A model generated the notes under the pieces. The model had not been told where the DNA came from and made no database searches. It was given only the letters and a program-made list of their open reading frames with translations. Position numbers and translations under genes: made by a program. 64,000 nucleotides of DNA from Norana najaformis (taxonomy: Eukaryota > Annelida > Clitellata > Crassiclitellata > Hormogastridae). The stretch lies in the NCBI GenBank assembly GCA_964023275.1, contig OZ029919.1, positions 9,564,202 through 9,628,201 on the forward strand. The letters are read 5' to 3'. Positions 11,906 through 29,154 of the stretch are shown one piece after another (the first letter of the stretch is position 1; every line of letters begins with the position of its first letter).

Positions 11906-12520
11906 GGCGCTCCATGTGATATGTTCAGCGCTGCAAAACAATTTCTATGAGCTGAATCTTAACCATTGGTAGGAGCTCTGCGGACGCTCCGCCTATTTCG
12001 ATGAAATAGGTATCCTTGTCGGCACCAGATTGCAGATTCCAAATATTGAGCTTTGCATCTGTGCTCATTAATGCTAATATGGAGGATAATCTTTCTTTCG
12101 CTGTTTGGTGCAAATGTCAGGAGGCGTACGTCGACTTACCAACACTCTAAGGCAGACTATGGCACGCTTGTCAGTAGGCTATATAACAAGCTAAGGCATG
12201 TCAGTTGGCATGATGAACTGGACCAGTAGTAATATCGTGCTGATTTAGGTAAACAAAAGAAGACGATAAATTAAGAAAACAGGAGAATTTTGTTTTCTTA
12301 GAGGCTACATTGCTTGATGAACTTGAAAGCACCGTACATCGGGTATCTGCCAGGCAACGTCTTTGTTACTGCAGTGGTAGTTTAGTTTATCAACAACTGC
12401 TTTTATAAGCATGCCGAATGCTTATCTAATTGAACAGGTGGCATGTGCATAGGCTCAATAAATCTACAACATGTACGCAAAAAGTGGCACCCGATGTAAA
12501 GTGGGTTGCCGACCCTTGTA
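11906..12520. other. Intergenic stretch upstream of SORD-A
   Basis: I see no family or exon here. Similarity to the region upstream of SORD-B fades out near 11905. Confidence 0.5.
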
Positions 12521-12521
12521 C

Positions 12522-13193
12522 AGACTGACAGACAGACAGACAGACAGCCAGACACACACAGACACACGCAGATAGACACACAGGAACAAAGCAAGAAAAA
12601 CGAGAAGATGGAAGGACAAAGGGAGGAAACGGACGGGTACCTGGATGCAAGAACTGCAGAATGGGGGACTGAGGAACGAAGGCTACACGGATCGAGGGAG
12701 GGTGGAAAGGAGTGATAGAGGGAAGGAAAAGGAAAAATGTATGGAGGGATGCAGTGACTGAGAGATGAAGGCAAGGGCGATGACGACGATTCAGTGAGGC
12801 TTGCCCAATAATCCGTCTTCAGCGCTTAAGGCACTGCAGGCCTATTAATTATTCAGTGGCCAAAGTGTCAGATCTTGTCAAAGCCTTTCTTAAACACGGG
12901 ATACGTGACAATACATCGTTCGTTATCGTCACTTCTTTTATACTCGTTTCCGGTCGTAAGGTATTATAGGCTACAGTGAGACAATGGAGATAAATTAATT
13001 GTTCATGATCAAAGTAACGGCCGGCTGTGGGACCTCTGCAATTTGGGTTCTCTAATCAGCTGTAGATGTTGGGAATGATAGCAAAATGTTATGTAACCTT
13101 CGAAATTTCTGAGCACCACAGAATAGCTGCGTCAGGAAGACCAACATGTCCCCGGCGCTGTGTCAAATCAGATGCGAAAGAGGAAGGTTGTTG
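12522..13193. repeat. Dispersed 0.7-kb repeat, copy 1
   Basis: This aligns with 32832-33512 in the same orientation. Both start at a (CAGA)n-(CA)n microsatellite and share ggagggatgcagtgactgag, gtggccaaagtgtcagatct and cctttcttaaacacgggata. Both end at aaggttgtt. There is no credible coding frame. It may be a non-autonomous element whose edge is the microsatellite. Confidence 0.7.
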
Positions 13194-13301
13194 ATGTTAC
13201 CAAGCATGGATAGACAACCTGGTGGTAAACTGGAAAGCGCTTGTTTTAAAGGCAACTCTTACCTTCTTATCTAGTGACTCCCTATAGCATCGGTATCAAT
13301 A

Positions 13302-13382
13302 TGGGTACAGCATCAGTTGATGGTCGCTTCAAGAGAACTCGCAGTCAAAATCATACTCCGTTAGAAAAGTCAGGTCGAAATA
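13302..13382. repeat. Short dispersed repeat similar to 108-185
   Basis: The pair shares gcatcagt(c/t)gatggt and an adjacent run near ctcgcagtcaaaatca with scattered differences. Confidence 0.4.
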
Positions 13383-13439
13383 AAAACCGGATGTCAAGCT
13401 ACGAAGGGTAGGTAAGCTGAAACATATGACTCTTAAGCT

Positions 13440-13660
13440 CTTCCCCTTCCCCTTATCTATACCGCAGATCCAATTCCAAACATCACACACCGTAGTCGTC
13501 TGACTGACTGCGTGCCTGACTCTTGGATCTCGACTTGGAACCGAACCTTTCTTGCCTATCGATTGTTTTGACTGAAAACTTGTGAATAAACTGGTTCTCG
13601 CGACTTAGCTTTTGTTTTGCGCTGTAGAAATCTCGAGTTTACGATTACAGTTACGAACCT
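13440..13660 (+). repeat. LINE 3' end, plus strand, (TTACGA)-tailed family
   Basis: It carries cttggaaccgaacctttctt, cttgcctatcgattg and ctcgcgacttagctttt, the reverse complement of the 14.1 kb copy's 3' end, and finishes in gtttacgattacagttacga. Confidence 0.65.
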
Positions 13661-13879
13661 TGAAAACTAACAGAATGTACAGAACTAGGCAGCTGGACCA
13701 GGCACCTAGAACCCCCGAGAGCCCAAAACTGTTCTGGTGCGTGGCACAAACAAAGTATCCGTTGTTCGAGTGGTATGTTTGCTAAAATGAAGAAGAAGCA
13801 AAGTGTGAGGATGTCTGCTGAATGAAAAGTAATGTCTTATGAACAATAAGAAAGATTTTAAGCAGAAGTCATTCTTCAA

Positions 13880-14060
13880 TAGGACACCATCATAATAAGT
13901 GCAATTTTGAAGTAACATGATCCTACTAGATGTTTTCTTTATGGCTTTGACTAAAAAAATTTGAACCTTTTGTAATCTGTGCGAACCTCTTTTAGCAATA
14001 ACAATGAAAAGTGAGTTGCAGTAACCGAATTGGCAAGAAAGTTGAGGAATTCCTGGTGAA
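13880..14060 (-). pseudogene. LINE reverse transcriptase C-terminal relic
   Basis: The minus-strand frame reads FGYCNSLF followed by RLQKVQ, matching the (L)DYCNSL...LQ(R/K)VQN region after the palm domain of CR1/Jockey-like reverse transcriptases. It is a short fragment unrelated in frame to the element that starts at 14090. Confidence 0.45.
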
Positions 14061-14089
14061 ATCAAGACAATTTGAAACATGTAAGATCT

Positions 14090-15310
14090 GTCTCTATCGT
14101 AATCGTAATTCCGAGATTTCTACAGCGCTCAACGAAAGCTAAGTCGCGGGAACCAGCTTATTCACAGGCGCTCAGTCAAAAAGAAATCGATAGGCAAAAG
14201 GGTTCGGTTCCAGGTCAAGATCCAGGAGTCAGGCAGTCAGACAGTCGGACGGCTACGGTGGACGATGTTTGAAATTGAAGCGAGAAGAGAGATAAAGGGA
14301 AGAGGAAGAATCAGGATAAGATTTTTGGAAAAGAAGTGTTTTCAGTCTTGAATGAAAGACCTGCGCAGAAACTGAAAGAGGTGAAGTGTTGGTGAGTTCG
14401 TATGATTGACCAGACAGCTGTCGCAATTCTGGCGGGAGTTTATTCCAAAGGGGTGGGGCTGCTATGGCTATGGAGCGATTTCCAAATTTTAAGGATGAGG
14501 TGACGGGAGGGCGAAGAAGTGTTAGGACAGATGAGGAGCGGGTTGAAAGGAGTCATTGGATAGTAAATAATTGACGAAGATAGGAGGGTTGGGAGGATTG
14601 AAGTGTGTTGTAGGTGAGGGATAAGACTTTGTACTCTATTCGTTCTGGTATTTTAAGCCAGTGCAGTGATTTGAGAACAGGGGTGATGTGATGGTGTTTG
14701 AGGGTTTTGGTGACAGCACGTGCGAGAGCATTCTGGATAGCTTGTAGGCGATTTATCTGCGTTGTGTCAATATTGAAGAAAAGTGAATTGCAGTAGTCAA
14801 GTTTTGCATGGACTATGGATGTGGCAATGATAGATAAGTTTTGAAGTCAAGCTTAGGACGGTTTTTGCGAAGGTCGCGGATATGCATAAAGCAAGAGCGG
14901 GAAAGATGGGTGATATGATCAGAAAAAGTAAGGTTCTGGTCGAAAATAACACCTAAATTACGTACAGAGGAGTTAGTATTAAAGGTGTGGGTGGAGGCAG
15001 AGTCCAGGCTGAGGGAGATAGAGGGGTATGAGTATCCCATGTGTGAAAGTTAACTGATTTCCAGACATTGTCAGAAAGACATGGTGGAGTCAACAGTAAT
15101 GCACAAACGACGTCCACTTTCGGAACGGTCAACAGTAAGCCACGTAACCAAACAGTTATTAACCAATGAAATTGGTGGAGATGTTGATCTGTGCCGAAGA
15201 AGAGGACTTCAGTCTTAGAAGGATTCAGGAGGAGCTTGTTAACGGCAACGGTGATCGTTGGATTGTGTAGGTAGTGAATAAGCTTCGTAGCAATATTTCC
15301 ATGCACGCAG
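14090..15310 (-). mobile_element. 5'-truncated non-LTR retrotransposon (CR1/Jockey-like), 1.2 kb
   Basis: On the minus strand, from high to low coordinates, frames read LLLNPSKTEVLFFGTD (15205-15250), NLGVIFDQNLTFSDHI (14890-14960), a YCNSL equivalent near 14780 and an A-P-LWNKLPPELR motif near 14430-14500. These are consecutive motifs of the C-terminal half of a LINE reverse transcriptase. Frameshifts and stops break the frame. The 3' end runs through tacagcgctcaacgaaag and finishes in an attacgattacgat tail at 14095-14110. It is the longest of at least six copies of this family in the window. Confidence 0.8.
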
Positions 15311-15682
15311 CCTAATTGCTAAATGTTGTAGGCCTACTATTCCCTTACATCCGTTTCGTGTCTGTCTGTGTGTCTGTCTGTCTGTCTGCAAATTTTCTGT
15401 CTAAACATTGCAAGTAATTTAAATGACATCTGCAGTAAATACATTAGCCTCTGCCCCAAGTGTGAGTATGTACATGAATACATATGTACCTACGTGTAAA
15501 ATATGTATATAATCTATAGGCTACATTAGCAAATATATATATGAAACTGTCGAAAGTGGATTATCTGAAAGCAAAATCTCAAGTCTATCTCGGTCTCTTA
15601 TTGTATACTCTTACCAGCTATTAATCATACTCAGCTACATATACACACAAGCATATAATATAATCAACCCGCTGTCTGCCGA

Positions 15683-15723
<41 letters not shown>

Positions 15724-15740
15724 GTCTCTCTTCTCACGTG
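15311..15740. repeat. Gene-free stretch with (TCTG)n microsatellites
   Basis: Simple TCTG runs occur at about 15361-15388 and 15682-15725. Nothing else is recognisable. Confidence 0.7.
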
Positions 15741-15744
15741 CCGC

Positions 15745-16470
15745 AAACTTGCTCCTGACCTGTTTTGCCATCAGACTGTCGTCCAAGGACACGCAGGCGC
15801 ACGCATTGGATTTCAGACGTTCTTTGACCTGGACTCTGCCGATGATGAACCTCTTGCTGCCGAAAATTTTAAGACCTTGGTCCTGCCCTTAAAATATTGG
15901 ATCGGGAAACAAGCACCTCGGTTTGAAATGGAGATCAATTGGTCGAAAACTAGATCCAGACAACGGTGGAACCACCCTCAATGATGGATCACATACAGGT
16001 CGCGGGAAACATGGGTCAAATGTCGAGGCTGATGGCAGCAATGAGCCCCAGATCCGACGTGGAAAATAGATATTGCCCATGGCTGTATGAACAGCCTTAG
16101 CCGGGGAATTTCAAGCATGAACTGAGCACAAAAAGATCCAATCTTCTTACAAAGATCTTACATGCGACCTGTTCTCTTTTATGGGGCTGAGACCCGGACA
16201 CTCATGGTCGCCCTAGAGAAGAAGCTGGATACCTTCCAACAATGGTGCTTGATTACCAATGTTCAAATACACAGGCGCACAAGATAGACCCCGGTCTCAA
16301 AGATGAGCGAAACAAGAATATTCCAGATGTTTGGGCACTTCGCACGGTGCGATGGCAGACAGGATCACGTTAGGGCGTTCCGAGCCTTGATTTCACCCTC
16401 CTCCCCGAGGACCTGGAAGAGACCAGTCAGGTGACCAATGTAGACTTGGACCCGGACGTTTGGAAGAATC
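15745..16470 (+). pseudogene. LINE reverse transcriptase relic (palm to C terminus), second family
   Basis: The frame at 15745-15984 reads RIGFQTFFDLDSADDEP and later EINWSKT, matching the catalytic (F)ADD box and the downstream LEINWSKTK stretch of RTE/R4-like LINEs. After stops and a shift, LYGAETRTL appears near 16175, MFGHFARCDGRQDHVRAFRA at 16327-16390 and a WKRPVR-type tail near 16410. It is inactivated by stops and frameshifts. Confidence 0.75.
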
Positions 16471-16690
16471 ACTGTAGGCCTAACTGCAATCATAAATTTC
16501 TATAGCGCCGCTTCAAGAGAAAGTAATCAGTGTCGCTCTCTGCGCGCTAGCATTATCGAAGTTAAATATCGATACAGCATGTTCAGATTTCCGGAAGCAC
16601 GTCGCATAGAGGATAAGGAATGACGATAAGTGATGTGATCCGCCACCGAAGGCTCACGGTTGTCGCTCAGTCCAACATTCCCTCGTAGAT
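16471..16690. other. Short stretch with a retroelement-end motif
   Basis: The words aatttctatagcgccg at about 16494-16510 resemble the 3' ends of other retroelements here. The rest is unassigned. Confidence 0.3.
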
Positions 16691-16696
16691 CGTGAT

Positions 16697-17110
16697 AAAT
16701 GTTGCAAGTTCGCGAGCAAAAATTGCATACTTAAACCCATCACAAACCAAAGCGCTTCCTGCGCAATACACCTAACCCATAGAAGTAAAAAAAAATCCAA
16801 TTCACATCATACACCCAAATCTCCGCGACAACCTTTGAAACTTCCTATCACACTACAACTGTCTTCATGTAAGAAATACTGAAAGCTCTGGACCAAAAAC
16901 TACATACTCAACCTCATCACAAACCGAAGCGCTGCCCTCATCGTGCACAACACCCATCCGAAACATCCATCCAATGCAACTAAGGAACACGTATCTCAGT
17001 GGTAACCCTTGACTTTCCATTGCTATGCTTTGAAAATTTGAAAAAGTTGCAAGTTCGCGAGCAAACATGTCATGCTTATGCCAACCGCAAACCATATCGT
17101 ATATGAGACG
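16697..17110. repeat. Three diverged units of about 175 bp
   Basis: The phrase gttgcaagttcgcgagcaaa occurs at about 16697 and 17044. A related phrase (cctcatcacaaaccgaagcg against cccatcacaaaccaaagcgc) links the first unit to a middle one near 16885. The spacing is about 165-185 bp. It looks like a decayed satellite or nested repeat. Confidence 0.5.
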
Positions 17111-18389
17111 GGTGTTTGGATAGTCGGTGGGGTGTATGGAGTTCGAAGCGTGTTCATTGTGACTAAGTCGAGTACTTGGTTCCGAATACGAGTATGAAGT
17201 TCGAATGTGCATATAAATTAGGATATTGAATATGAACATGACTTCAACCTAACAGAAATAAATACTCCCAATCTGGATAAGAAATTACCTAGCCTACATT
17301 ATATTCCGAAAACACGTCACAAGGTTCCCACATTGACAAACAAACAAAAATTGAAAATGGAGTAATTGCTCATTTAAACTATGTACCACTGTAAGTTCAT
17401 TTCGAAACAGCAGAACCAACTTGATTTCTTCCGAGTTCTCCCATTGACACCGAGTGTGTTAGGCTTATGCGATTGCTTACTGCTGACGATCAACATAGTA
17501 TTGCTCATTTCAGTGCAGAATAACACAAGGACGCAAAAGAATCGATGTTGATTTTGTTATACATAAAGAAAATTTTGCAAAATCTATTAAATCAACGATA
17601 TTATATATAATGGTAAACAAGTCATTGTAATTACACTATAGTAAATCAGTATTACCCGGGCAGTGTCAAATTTAGTAAAATTGGTAGTCCAATACAACCA
17701 TCTGTTTTGTATATAGTTATTTCTACTCAGTTCATTTATCTAATAGCACTCAACACTTGCTTCTTATCATTGATATAAATGGTTTATTACTCAGTTCATT
17801 TTTTCATATAGCACTCATAACTGGTTTATTATTCAGTTGAACTTTCTTGAATTGCACTAAGTACTAAAGCCCTTACTGTTATCACAACTGCACTTACCTC
17901 CCAAGTGTTCCTCAATGATATCATAAATTATAACTTGTGCCCACGTAAAATTGCAGTGCAGAAGGGCCTTACGCTGTCAATTAGGACCACGTGTTACTCA
18001 AAACATAATACAATATAATGATGAATAACATAAACATAGAAAAGTTATTTTGCGGCATTCTGTGATTTACACTTCTCCGTTACTCAGCAGATGATACAGA
18101 CACGAACACAAACATCTTAGGACTAAGAGAAATGACATAGGTTGTATAAATCCCTGTATGTATGCCTGCAACTGAGGCTCGGAAAGTGGAAAACGACAAG
18201 CGGGAAGAAATGAAGGATATCTTATGTTCGGACTCCCTCGGACTAGTTCTTCTTAAGTGGCGCTGTATAAATTTGCCATTACAATTACAAAAAAGTACAA
18301 TTCTACCTAAAAATGCTCTTATTGAAAAGGGGAGGTTTGCATAATACAGAAAACCAGTTAAACCTTTCTTTAACTGTAACTATATGTTC

Positions 18390-18395
18390 TTTAAT
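18390..18395 (-). terminator. Candidate poly(A) signal ATTAAA of SORD-B
   Basis: The hexamer lies 130 nt past the stop codon, the same distance as in copy A. Confidence 0.3.
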
Positions 18396-18524
18396 GAAGT
18401 TCATGCAGGTTACACATATATGGAAGCCAGACTTCAACAAGTATAACATGCGTTGCAAAAATGCACTTGAGGCGATGCGCTGTGCGGTAAGGTGATGTTG
18501 GCACCTCATTAGAATGATGGCAAC

Positions 18525-24767
<6,243 letters not shown>

Positions 24768-24812
24768 CACTTAGAACGTAGCGAAGTTTGGTAAGCGCCT
24801 GGTACCAACTCT

Positions 24813-24820
24813 TATTTATA
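24813..24820 (-). promoter_or_regulatory. Candidate TATA box of SORD-B
   Basis: TATAAATA starts about 53 bp upstream of the ATG at 24767. The surrounding sequence aligns with the copy A TATA. A start about 30 bp downstream would leave a very short leader of about 20 nt. Confidence 0.5.
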
Positions 24821-24985
24821 TAGACTTTTACGACTGCGGCTCTATGGTAGACGAACACCAGTTTCTTACCCTTCACATCAACAGAGAAATCTTAGCAATG
24901 CACAGTAGAAATTTAAAAAACAGAGAACGATGATCCAATTCCACGCCTCAAATTGCATCAACTCCAGTCAAGGGACGTACAAGAT

Positions 24986-25249
24986 CTGTTTTTTTCTCGA
25001 AACTTAAATCACTCTATGTCAGAGCATCACACATTTCAGCAGGATGGTCCTTGAGCACACCCATCTTGTGAAACGGCTGATGAACTAAACTTGTATCCGT
25101 GTCTATCTGTGTGTGAGTACGTCCGTTCGTTCGTCTGTCCCTCGCCATGTCTTGGCTAGATGCAGTTTTACGGCAAGTCTAAATACCACTATCTAAAGAG
25201 GACTTCAAAGACACAGGGTATATTAAAAACATTTGTTTATGTCAATGTA
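24986..25249. other. Intergenic stretch upstream of SORD-B
   Basis: Similarity to copy A ends here. No element is recognised. Confidence 0.4.
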
Positions 25250-25402
25250 CAGGTTTTCCAGTAGCGAGTGTATGGCCTCGATCATGCTCATTCATTATTC
25301 ACTGTTCTTATCGGGTGATATTCCTCACCACCGCGCCCGTTTGAATCGGTGCTACGTCATTTATAAGGTTCCCGTATACGGACCGTGCTAGCGATAGAAG
25401 AC
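25250..25402 (-). repeat. SINE copy (tRNA-like family)
   Basis: The minus strand shares the order gggaacctta-taaatg, attcaaacgggcgcggtggt, atcacccgat and gaggccatac with 52940-53155, and its tail with 49196-49264 and 63292-63360. It lacks most of the tRNA-like head seen at 53100-53150. Confidence 0.55.
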
Positions 25403-25404
25403 CT

Positions 25405-25945
25405 ATTGTTAAGGGGACTAATCGTAATCGTATTCTCAAGATTTCTACAGCGGACAACAGAAGCTGAGTCGCGGGAACCAGCTTATTCACAGGCGCTCAG
25501 TCAAAACAAAATCGATAGGCAAAAGGGTTCGGTTCCAGGTCAAGACTCAGGAGTCAGGCAGTCAGACAGTCGGACGGCTACGGTGGATGATGTTTGAAAT
25601 TGAAGCGAGAAGAAAGATAAGGGGAATAGGAAGACTCATGATAAGATTTTTGGCAAAGAAATGTTTTCAATTTTGAGTGAAAGACCAGCGCAGAAACTGA
25701 AAGAGGTGAAGTGTTGGTGAATTCGTATGATGGATCAGATAATTGTTGTAATTCTGGCGGGAGTTTATTCCAGAGGGGTGGGGCTGCTATGGCTATGGAG
25801 CGATTTCCAAATTTTAAGGATAAAGTGACGGGAGGCCGGAGAAGTGTTAGGACGACGAGGACTGGGTTAAACGGAGTGGTTGGATTGTAAATAACTGACT
25901 AAGATAGCAGAGCTGGGAGGATTGAGTGTGTTGTAGGTAAGAAAA
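25405..25945 (-). mobile_element. 5'-truncated LINE copy, same family as 14090-15310
   Basis: It aligns with 14095-14620 through gggttcggttccaggtcaag, ggcgggagtttattcca and ggtggggctgctatggctat, the last encoding the minus-strand LWNKLPPE region. It finishes in a taatcgtaatcgtat tail at about 25411. It is 5'-truncated after about 540 bp. Confidence 0.75.
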
Positions 25946-25983
25946 CTATAATTACTATAGTACATATTAGGCCTACTATAATT

Positions 25984-27110
25984 GTCATAATAGGCCATGT
26001 TATACATGTCGTCTCAAACCAAACCAGCATAATCTCCGTCGTTGATTTGACAATATTTACTAAGGATTTGGCCCAAAGTTGTAATCATTATGTTGAAAAC
26101 ATGCCTTTTGGTTCTGACCATTTGTCAACAATAACCAAGGTAGATGAGGAGATTGTGTTGGAGGATGAAATGTGGATGCATCTCTGGAAGTTAGACAAAG
26201 CTAGCTGGAAAAAGTTTAAATCGGATAGTAAAACTGCAATAACTGAGACGCTGGTGGTCAACGATATCAACCAAACTTTTCAAAATCTAACAAAAGCTTT
26301 ACATCTCTGGCCAACTCGTCGATCCAAGCAAAACTATGCTAATTTAAGTCAAGATAAAAGACAGGCCTCTACCTTTGGAACAATGTAATAGGAATGAAAT
26401 AAAATTCGTCATAAAATTTCAAAGTAAAAAATTAAATTTACACAGAATATAGGCTAAAAGTTTTATGTCGTCATTAAAAGAATATAAAGACTGAACAAGA
26501 AGCAACCTGAGAAGCTTAATGTTCGGAGCTCACAAACCAATCCCAGCATGAGACAGTCTAGAATATGGCCCGTCGATTGAACAAGGTGGCTTCAAAAACC
26601 TTTATTCCCACTCTAAAACACAGAGGTACAACAGCTGAAACCAGTACCAACAAATCCCAAAAAAATCAGAAAATAAAAGTACACTAGACCAAATTTTAAG
26701 ATTACAAGACCATATTATTAAAAAGCTTGAAATTAGGCTAAACAAAATGTCATGGCTATATTTTTCGACATCCTGTTGGCATATGCTATGCTTTGTGCCC
26801 ACTCTCTGAAACAATTTGCATTTTTTGGAATTACAGGCATCTTTAACTTCCATCTCTAAATTTCTATCAAATCGCACATTTCAAGTGAAATGGGGTAGGA
26901 ATTTTCAGATTATAGTCCCATTCTTCTCAAGAAAACGGAACAGCTCAGACTCGATAATATCGCCTCTTTTATTCTTAGTACTTAAAATGATATATAATCG
27001 GCACTGGACAGTATAGACTTATCCTCTTTGCAGCTGACAGTACAATTTTTCATAAAAACAAAAATAAAAGATTAATCGAAGAAAATGCACAAATTGCCTT
27101 AAACAATGTT
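25984..27110 (+). pseudogene. LINE ORF relic: endonuclease end plus reverse transcriptase
   Basis: The frame at 26047-26388 contains PFGSDHLS near 26104-26130, the SDH box of LINE AP-endonucleases, followed by a WKLDKASWKKFKSD linker typical of Jockey-like elements. Further on, KFLSNRTFQVK at about 26850-26890 and ISPLLFLV at about 26960-26985 match reverse-transcriptase motifs. LFAADSTIFHKNKN at about 27025-27070 replaces the catalytic FADD box. Material is missing between 26390 and 26800, and stops break the frame. Confidence 0.7.
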
Positions 27111-27233
27111 GATAGCGGGTCAAGGACGTATAATGATAGCGGGTGTAAAAATGGTGTCTGTCAAGCTGGAACACATATTCATGTTCACATTCGATTGACA
27201 TATTAACATGCGACTTCGTAAATGTCGGTCAAG

Positions 27234-27533
27234 TTAGAGAGAGGCAATATCAGCAACGGTCAGAGCATACTTGTATGTCTTGAAAGGCCCTAGACGTAAC
27301 CCGGTCGTGGGGAGATACAACAGGTCGGCTTGGTGCACAGCACTGGGCCGATCCTCGTGAAACATTGGACTCGGTTTGTAGCTAGAAGCGGGTAGATAGA
27401 TCTGCCACACGGCTCGCTTCTTCAGCCACTTACGAGCCGCATTCTCTGTGGCCTTCGCTGCCGAGGCCAGCTTCTTCACTGCCGCATGACGGCGCCTGTA
27501 TCCCTTAGTAGTACATTGCAGCGAGCCTAGCAT
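27234..27533 (-). pseudogene. Truncated rve-family integrase (Polinton/Ginger type)
   Basis: The 99-codon frame contains a basic N-terminal segment with AAVKKLA and AARKWLKKRAVWQIYLP, then VHQADLLYLP, which carries the first catalytic Asp of the integrase core, and YKYALTVADIAS. It stops right after this last motif, so the rest of the core, including the later acidic catalytic residues, is absent. A LINE 3'-tail fragment abuts the 5' side at 27536. The enzyme would normally insert element DNA into the host chromosome; this remnant cannot. Confidence 0.75.
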
Positions 27534-27535
27534 CC

Positions 27536-27830
27536 ATCGTAATCGTAATCGTAAACTCCAAATTTCTTAAGCGCTATTCAAAAGCTAAGCGCAGTGCACC
27601 AGCTTATTCACGAGCACTGCGTCAAGTCAATGAGGTTGTCGAAAGATACCATGTCAAGAACCAAGTCCGGCTGCCAGAAGACCAAAGAGAAAAGGGAAAA
27701 GAGCTGCTAGGGTGGGTTGTATTTAAGGTGAAAGAAATGGGAAGACACACATCCATCACCTGTCGTCTTGACAATGAGTCTCCAAAAGAGGTACGCCGCG
27801 CACAAAATTGCCGGGGCGTAATATTATAGG
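27536..27830. repeat. LINE 3'-tail fragment joined to an open, unassigned stretch
   Basis: 27536-27630 reads cgtaatcgtaatcgtaaact and diverged versions of the tacagcgc/cagcttattcac words of the LINE 3' end (minus orientation). From about 27580 to 27828 one plus-strand frame stays open, including VNEVVERYH and SITCRLDNESPKE. I do not recognise a family and it may be chance. Confidence 0.35.
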
Positions 27831-28479
27831 ATGGTGCCTAGCACCTGGATGTTCTTGCACGGGCTGTTAGCCAAGTTTCAGGTCTTTCCCCTTACGCTGG
27901 CTTGCTCGAGAGCCGACGCCCATTCCGAACCGCGACTTCGCCGACATTACTACGCCAACCAGCCCAGCGTTCTTCTTCTCATACTCTGGTGTGTCTTCAT
28001 ACAGCGCGATCTTGGATGCGGCCGCCGTAAGGAGTCGTCTGCGTGGTTGCGCCCTGCAGTGTCCTTAGGCATAGCATAGGCAACGCCGTGGTTGAGGCTC
28101 GCGTGGTCTAGCTGGTTGACGCCGCGGTATCTTTGTGACAGTCGCTTATCGAGATTGGTGAACGGCCCGCAGTACCTCTATTTGCCAGTGTTTGCAAGAC
28201 GCCGCCCAGGACATCCTCAGAGGCTACCCCCGAAGGAAGCCGCATTTGCATCTCCGGCACAGACAGAGCGTTATGTGGCCTCTTCATCAACTGGCCACTC
28301 GTCGTTCCGACTGTGTGTTGCCCTACAGGCAAGATCTGACACTACTTACCGCCAAATACGGCGTAGGTTTCCTTTCTTCGCGGGTCGTCTTTTGTTAAGC
28401 CGCACGGTCGTCTCATTTAAAGTCTGCAATGTATATTGCTGGAACAGTTGCGACAGTTAATACCAGGTACATGACTCCA
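27831..28479. other. GC-rich unassigned part of the Polinton-like island
   Basis: Several overlapping frames of 60-120 codons exist on both strands, as expected from high GC. None shows a family motif I can support. Confidence 0.4.
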
Positions 28480-29125
28480 AATGCAGATATCTAACTTTGA
28501 CCACGAGACCAAGAGGAAGTCGCATACCACTGGCTGCTCCTAGCAGCATATGCTGCATCGTATGTGGGCCCAGAGGTTGCGGCGAAACAAACTTGCTGGG
28601 CAACCTCCGCAAAAAAGAATATCTGGTTTGACCCCTTGCACCTATACTGGAAGTCGTTGGGGGTAAGAAAAGTACCAGTTCGTAGGGGACTGTGTCGCGG
28701 CGTTGGAAGAGGTGGCCGGTAAGGAAGTGGCGTCGTTCCACTCCTCGTCAATTCGGGTCAATTCTCTTAACAAAAAAATGCGAAGCTTAGTGGTGTTCGA
28801 CGTCGTGATGCTCGAGAAGCAGGGCTCGATTGAGAAGTATTTCACGGAAAAACGCCATGGCGGCGCAGACTGCTTCTATCTGACTCAGAACTACTCAGCA
28901 TTCCCAATCAGGCGATCCGCAATAATGCGAACCTGATCGTCTTCCTTAGCCAGGATTCCAAGAATCTACGTGCAATCCACGACACTTTCGTGGGAGGCGA
29001 CATGCCTTTCGACGAGTTCCTCTCCTTCTTCAACGAGTGTGTGGTCCAACCTATGACTTCACAGCCATCGACCTGACGAGCAAGAAGTACGACGGCAAGT
29101 ATCGGTGTGGGTTTCATCGCTTCTA
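28480..29125 (+). pseudogene. Broken A32/FtsK-like packaging ATPase
   Basis: The protein would pump DNA into virus-like particles. A Walker A region reads GPRGCGET at 28566-28589, where the essential Lys is Glu. A Walker B strand reads LVVFD at 28787-28801, but the next residue is Val instead of an acidic one. RHGGADCFYLTQNY follows at about 28850-28895, then NANLIVFLSQDSKNLRAIHD and DEFLSFFNECVVQP up to about 29050. These blocks lie in three different reading frames, with a fourth shift near 29050, so it is a pseudogene. This motif order fits Polinton ATPases and their poxvirus A32 relatives. Confidence 0.75.
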
Positions 29126-29154
29126 CATACTTAAGGTATCAACTTAAGAGGAGC

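Noticed and set aside
12403-12774. 123-residue Cys/Ser/Val-rich minus-strand frame
   Set aside because: It is driven by the CAGA/CACA microsatellite and lies in a non-coding dispersed repeat.
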